Notes under the pieces: model-generated
Seen by the model: only the letters and a program-made list of their open reading frames with translations
Told to the model about the DNA's origin: nothing
Database searches by the model: none
From: a virus
Direction: 5' to 3' (one strand)
DNA: 27,852 nt
Virus record (IMG/VR): IMGVR_UViG_3300031974_001935
Span: 1 to 27,852 of that record
Part shown: piece after piece, positions 23,649-27,852 of the stretch
How positions within the stretch are numbered: position 1 is the first letter of the stretch
Layout of the letters: each line of letters begins with the position of its first letter
Made by a program: the position numbers and the translations under genes

Positions 23649-25520
23649 TTACCCAATCTTCATAGCAGTTTTGATATCAGTTTCCCAACCACCATTTCCA
23701 TCAAATGATTGTTCAACACCCATAACTAAAAATCGTATACCATCTGATTTGTAATCAACAGGCAGTCTATCAACTGTTACGGGTGATAAAAATGGTATGT
23801 TGGTGATGCCATCTAATTTTATACCGAGACTTATCTGAAATGGTAATGTTACAAAACTACCACCTTCTGGGTCTGCCACTAACTTTTCTCTCATTGCATA
23901 AGCTATTGAGTTTGCTCTTGAATCATCGATACCATCTTTACCTATACCTTCTTTAGATGGGATGTCTTGATCTTCTGGTTGTTCTGGTTCAGGGTCTTTT
24001 TTTGTTTTTATGTCTGGAAATGAGTACAATCCACTCTTAGTGAATGGTGCTAGATTCACAACACCATTTCTAACATTACCAACTGTCATCATAGTCATAA
24101 TATCAATATCAAATTCAGTATCTATGCTAACATCTTTGACAATGGTTCTATCACCTATTACTGAAAATGGATATGGTTCTGGGTTGTCTAATTGAGCAAC
24201 ATTAAAGTAATTTAAAATTTCATATTGACCACTTTTGTTCTCTTTACTAGGGTCTTCCGTTTTTGGAACTACTTTTATATCGACCAATCCACCTGATAGT
24301 TTTTTTATATCATCTGATAAATCTTTTATGATGGTTGTCATTTGGGGAGGTCTGAACTTTTCATTTACTGTAGTACCTCTGTTTTTGACAATTGATGTAA
24401 TCTTATCAATGGATACCAATATGTTTCTGATATCAGCGTCTTTATCTCCCAGTACCTCCATATACTTATTACCCTCACCATAATCTGCCATATTACCAGG
24501 AAAAATATATTTTCTTGGGTCTGCTGAACCGAACTCTTTTGTGTTCTTTTTGATTTCTGTGTTTTTTTCAGAAAATACGAAAGTTTCTTTAGTTGTATCA
24601 CCACTCAGTTTATTAGCTAAAGCTATAAATGACTCAAATCTTACAAATGGTGTTCTGATTGGATCATCAGCACCGATTCCCAAAAACCCATCTGAAGCAC
24701 CTACATTGTCTATAGCTGCCATAAATAAATCATATTGTCCAGATGCATCCTTACTCTCTTTTATTTCACCATTGTCTATACTAACATCAGATGCATTTTC
24801 ATCTGGATCTACACCAAATGCTGCTTTGTACTTTGCGATAAGTGCCATAGATATATCGGCAGGATTTACACCCTCTGCACCTAATGCATTTATTTCTTTG
24901 GTGTCTGTTAACTCTAATGTTCCACCAACGGAGGCTGCTGATGCAAATGCGTCACCCGTCAATCCCTTTATGTTACAACTAAAAGAACCATCTGAACCCA
25001 TAGAGTATCCAAAGTTATACACTTTCATAATGTCCTCACCCCTCTCTCCATCGAGAGTTGAGTTCATCCACCCATATTCAATTTTTACTCTAGCACCAAT
25101 TCTAAAATATTCGGTTACTACCCTATTTAGGTCATCTAATGTGTATACCTCAAATGATATGTCTACTTCTCTGATGAATGAATTGTATAAATCACCACCA
25201 CCATCTAAACTCATCTTTGCTGATGAGATTTTTGGTTTGAATCTTCGGACACCCCCTTCATCTGTATACATATTTAGATGTCCACCTTGTGGAGCTTCTC
25301 CTATTGGGAATCCACCTTCCACCTTAGTTACGACATCAAATACCGATGTAGATGAAGGAGTATCATTGGTATATTTTTCGGGTGGTAATACACTCATTCT
25401 AAAGTAAGCGTACTTTTTATAGTTCCAATACGGATCTCTATTTTTTACAGCATTCGCCCTAGTGTCAAGAGTTTCTCTTATACCCTGAGGAAATTTTGGA
25501 TTAAAATTGAAGTTTGCCAT
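23649..25520 (-). CDS. Baseplate hub-like structural protein
   Basis: This 623-residue protein looks like a contractile-tail hub component. Clues are a stretch near 143-160 (FRIGARVKIEYGWMNS), a glycine/serine-rich segment, and the C-terminus IRFLVMGVEQSFDGNGGWETDIKTAMKIG, which follows the 'v..v.h....GW.T...' ending of hub proteins of the gpD/gp27 kind. A proline/acid-rich linker lies near 530 (KDPEPEQPEDQDIPSKEG). Neighbours are a LysM-like small protein and a large tail protein, an order common in baseplate operons. The exact T4 counterpart cannot be named. Confidence 0.6.
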   Translation of the reverse strand: MANFNFNPKFPQGIRETLDTRANAVKNRDPYWNYKKYAYFRMSVLPPEKYTNDTPSSTSVFDVVTKVEGGFPIGEAPQGGHLNMYTDEGGVRRFKPKISSAKMSLDGGGDLYNSFIREVDISFEVYTLDDLNRVVTEYFRIGARVKIEYGWMNSTLDGERGEDIMKVYNFGYSMGSDGSFSCNIKGLTGDAFASAASVGGTLELTDTKEINALGAEGVNPADISMALIAKYKAAFGVDPDENASDVSIDNGEIKESKDASGQYDLFMAAIDNVGASDGFLGIGADDPIRTPFVRFESFIALANKLSGDTTKETFVFSEKNTEIKKNTKEFGSADPRKYIFPGNMADYGEGNKYMEVLGDKDADIRNILVSIDKITSIVKNRGTTVNEKFRPPQMTTIIKDLSDDIKKLSGGLVDIKVVPKTEDPSKENKSGQYEILNYFNVAQLDNPEPYPFSVIGDRTIVKDVSIDTEFDIDIMTMMTVGNVRNGVVNLAPFTKSGLYSFPDIKTKKDPEPEQPEDQDIPSKEGIGKDGIDDSRANSIAYAMREKLVADPEGGSFVTLPFQISLGIKLDGITNIPFLSPVTVDRLPVDYKSDGIRFLVMGVEQSFDGNGGWETDIKTAMKIG

Positions 25521-25524
25521 AACA

Positions 25525-25821
25525 TTATTTGTTTAGTTCTCTGAATTCATCAATGATATCTATATAGTTTGTAGGTATTCTGATTTGTTTACCAATAGGT
25601 ACTTCCAAACTACCTTGTCCTATATTGTTAGCTCTCGCAATAATCCACCATAACCCAACATCCTCATAATATTTGTATGCGAGGTTATCTAACCTATCAC
25701 CTTGAATACCTATGATATAAATATCATCTGAACTTTTCTCAATGATTGGGTATTGTACAGTCTTTTTGTACCTCTTACCACTTTCAGTTTTTAGTATGTT
25801 TATGTTTTTGTATCTATTCAT
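25525..25821 (-). CDS. LysM-like small baseplate/tail protein
   Basis: This 98-residue protein has a LysM-type region at about 35-85: GIQGDRLDNLAYKYYEDVGLWWIIARANN followed by VPIGKQIRIP. The pattern 'GDR.D.LA...Y.D...WW.IA.AN......P.G..IRIP' is that of tail proteins such as gpX of P2-like phages and the related wedge protein gp53 of T4. These join the hub to the wedges. It starts 3 bases after the large tail gene and ends 4 bases before the hub-like gene. Confidence 0.75.
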   Translation of the reverse strand: MNRYKNINILKTESGKRYKKTVQYPIIEKSSDDIYIIGIQGDRLDNLAYKYYEDVGLWWIIARANNIGQGSLEVPIGKQIRIPTNYIDIIDEFRELNK

Positions 25822-25824
25822 TTT

Positions 25825-27852
25825 TTAAAAATTCCAATCATAAACCTTTTGTCTGTACTGAGGTCTTCTATCATCCAATATCTTAAATCCGATAGCCACA
25901 TCAGCACCCATTGGTATTTCACCAATTGGTTCATTTGAACCTAACATAGATATCTCCCAAGGTAATTCATCTGATATGGTATATGTCAATGACTCTATAA
26001 ATGCCAATTTGTTGTAGTATAAGTTGCCCAATCTGAATCTTACCAATATTCCCTCATATCCGTTTTTACCACTATATTTTGGCATTGTCATTGTAGACAA
26101 TCTTTGGAGTTTGTTCCAAAGTGGTTTCATCTCTATTCTTGATGTAGCGTATGCTTGGAAGTTAAATGAAACACTTCTATCGAATGTAGAGTATTTGTAT
26201 GCTTGGTCTGCTCTACCATTATATTGTATACTATCCCAAGAAGGTGAGAATGTATCTGATATACCGCTAACAGTTCCTCTGAACTGAATTCTATCTCCTC
26301 CATTTTCATTGGTAACCCAAAAATGAACTAAATCATTTAATTCACCACTACCGATGGGACTCGCAGTAACCTTATCGTATCTATCACTATTACCCTCATG
26401 CTCTTCTGTTCTCCACCATTCAGTCCGATTCTCTGTTTCTGATATTTTACCTGGAGTTGGAAAGTTAACTCTTTTGTTTATATTGTACTCACTATAATCA
26501 TCAGATTTTGCAATATCCTTTTGTTTACCATCCAACAAACTTCTGAAGTCTATCGTTGGTGAATTGGGAATTCTATCGGGTAGTTTTCCATATGCTACCG
26601 TTTCATACTTTTTGATAGTATCTGTATCTGTTTTTAGGTTTACACCACCACCAGTTTCGTTAGGTTGTGATGTTAGTCCAAAATCTGTGTACTCATCTGT
26701 ACCTGCAACAGGTAAATCATCTTTGTATGTATCAAAAGTACCTAAAGTCTGTGCTTTCAGTCCCAAAGGTTCATATGTCTGAGTGTAGTCAGCGGTATCA
26801 TTACCCGACTTTTGAGATGAGTTGTTGATCGTATTTTCATACCTCGTAGTGGTTGTTACACCAATCCCATAAACAGAATCAAAACCACCTCTTGTATCTG
26901 TCTGACTTATGAATGGTGAACCGACAAATGTGGTAGGTGAAAACAAATCGGTTTTGTATATGTCACTCAACTTATCATAGTAACCACTTATTAATGGTAT
27001 CTTATATTTACCAGTAACATCTAACCCAAGAATACCACTTCGGTCAGGCCGTAATCCACGATTTTGACCCCCTGCTGCGGTAAGTGTATTTGCTGGTGTA
27101 AATACCTTTCCAAATTTTTGACTCCTCTGAAGTCCGACTTGTTTAGCAGTCCAAGTTATACCACGTGGGGTTAATAAGAACTGACTCAATCTGACTACAT
27201 CTAATGTCGCTCTTTGTGTTGCAGTTACAGCACCACCTCTTATAAATGAGAACGAACCAAACCCTAATGTTTGTGGTTCTCCCTTTTCTCTCTGAATACC
27301 GCTCAGTATAAATGGTTGTTTGAATATCGAAGAGTTATGCGAATCTTCTTTCAGATTGAATTTATTATAAGTGGTTTTTAATACCTTATCTGTGTACTCT
27401 TTTCCAATACCACTATCATTTTGTGTCGATACTTTGTATTCATTTGATACGAACTTTCCAGTGATTGGAACAATACCATCAAATTGTGTTTGGTCTGGAT
27501 TTACACCAATAAATTTTGTAGATTCTACACCACCAAAAATCGAAGTGAATCCCTTTGAGTGAATGTCTTGAAAGTAGTTTACATCAGTTGGTGTTGTTGC
27601 CCTATCTGAATGATTTGGATTGAAGTTAAATGTAGTTGGTGTTGTTTCACCCTTATCCTTATCACCCTGCACCACTTTGGTTGGGGTGGTTTCTCCTAAA
27701 AAGTTAGAACTCCTATCAGATGGAGTTGGTGTTGTTTCACCTAAGAACTGAGATGTTGGTTCTGATGTTGTTGGAGTGGTTTGTCCCAAATACCTTTCTT
27801 CCAAACTCATAGGTTTTGGTGTTGTTTCACCTAAGAACTGAGATTGATTATC
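25825..27852 (-). CDS. Large tail/baseplate protein with N-terminal repeats, 5' end off window
   Basis: An ATG at 27810 would give 661 residues, but the frame stays open to the right edge and the preceding residues (SQFLGETTPKP) continue the same repeat, so that ATG is internal and the true start lies outside. Five 15-residue repeats with core [FY]LG[EQ]TTPT occupy 27616-27840. The C-terminal third resembles phage tail proteins: WDSIQYNGRADQAYKYSTFDR, LWNKLQRLSTMTMPKYSG, LVRFRLGNLYYNKLAFIESL and PWEISMLGS. It is followed by the LysM-like and hub-like genes. Role in the baseplate is inferred. Confidence 0.65.
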   Translation of the reverse strand, partial: DNQSQFLGETTPKPMSLEERYLGQTTPTTSEPTSQFLGETTPTPSDRSSNFLGETTPTKVVQGDKDKGETTPTTFNFNPNHSDRATTPTDVNYFQDIHSKGFTSIFGGVESTKFIGVNPDQTQFDGIVPITGKFVSNEYKVSTQNDSGIGKEYTDKVLKTTYNKFNLKEDSHNSSIFKQPFILSGIQREKGEPQTLGFGSFSFIRGGAVTATQRATLDVVRLSQFLLTPRGITWTAKQVGLQRSQKFGKVFTPANTLTAAGGQNRGLRPDRSGILGLDVTGKYKIPLISGYYDKLSDIYKTDLFSPTTFVGSPFISQTDTRGGFDSVYGIGVTTTTRYENTINNSSQKSGNDTADYTQTYEPLGLKAQTLGTFDTYKDDLPVAGTDEYTDFGLTSQPNETGGGVNLKTDTDTIKKYETVAYGKLPDRIPNSPTIDFRSLLDGKQKDIAKSDDYSEYNINKRVNFPTPGKISETENRTEWWRTEEHEGNSDRYDKVTASPIGSGELNDLVHFWVTNENGGDRIQFRGTVSGISDTFSPSWDSIQYNGRADQAYKYSTFDRSVSFNFQAYATSRIEMKPLWNKLQRLSTMTMPKYSGKNGYEGILVRFRLGNLYYNKLAFIESLTYTISDELPWEISMLGSNEPIGEIPMGADVAIGFKILDDRRPQYRQKVYDWNF
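27616..27840 (-). repeat. Five tandem 45-base (15-residue) coding repeats
   Basis: Units start at 27840, 27795, 27750, 27705 and 27660 on the minus strand. Each carries GETTP or GQTTP at the same place, and a sixth, shifted TTPT follows. Units 1 and 3 share 29 identical bases (27816-27844 and 27726-27754), indicating recent duplication or gene conversion. Confidence 0.9.

Noticed and set aside
24541-25407. Long open frame of 288 codons on the plus strand.
   Set aside because: It lies wholly antisense to the hub-like gene, is a mirror of its codon pattern, has no promoter or family-like motif, and no other plus-strand gene is supported in the window.

Overview
This window is a piece of a tailed-phage genome of the T4 superfamily (myovirus type) that very probably infects a Bacteroidota (Flavobacteria-like) host. 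The T4 relationship rests on recognisable homologues of the T4 core: sliding clamp gp45, family B polymerase gp43, helicase gp41, RNase H/5' nuclease, UvsX, gp32 and NrdA/NrdB. The host inference rests on promoters: nine sites match the Bacteroidota pattern TTG...TAnnTTTG, eight with a 20-base spacer and one with 19. DNA is AT-rich. Every gene lies on the minus strand, so transcription runs from right to left. No tRNA, CRISPR array or insertion sequence was seen, and no gap between genes exceeds about 135 bases.

Layout in the direction of transcription. (1) 27852-23017: tail/baseplate genes, beginning inside a large protein whose 5' end is off the window, then a LysM-like protein, a hub-like protein and an unknown structural candidate. 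(2) 22986-21305: six small unknown genes under two near-duplicate promoters, including a SWIM zinc-finger miniprotein and a 25-residue ORF. (3) 21322-17400: a family A polymerase-like protein, a 745-residue protein with an acidic stretch and possible prohead-protease sites, and a 129-residue protein. (4) 17413-16357: three small proteins sharing an N-terminal module. (5) 16292-13298: gp32, UvsX, RNase H. (6) 13295-8805: helicase, NrdB, NrdA, thioredoxin. (7) 8802-7387 and on to 6600: MazG-like pyrophosphohydrolase, a small HTH protein and two tandem Mom-like DNA-modification proteins. (8) 6582-1945: ParB-like protein, glycosyltransferase, DNA polymerase. (9) 1943-1: sliding clamp and a DUF4338/DruA-like protein cut by the left edge.

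The central block makes dNTPs (NrdA/NrdB with thioredoxin, MazG-like NTP clean-up), replicates and recombines DNA (polymerase, clamp, helicase, SSB, RNase H, UvsX) and probably modifies it against host restriction (two Mom-like proteins, possibly with the ParB-like protein, glycosyltransferase and DruA-like protein).

The most interesting signals are: a nine-member promoter set with three apparently leaderless genes; two promoters with a helically phased TTTAACA repeat; a second, family A-type polymerase beside the family B replicase; a shared N-terminal module on three otherwise unrelated proteins that resembles capsid-targeting peptides; tandem Mom paralogues with non-ATG starts; and a phage relative of the Druantia defence protein DruA.
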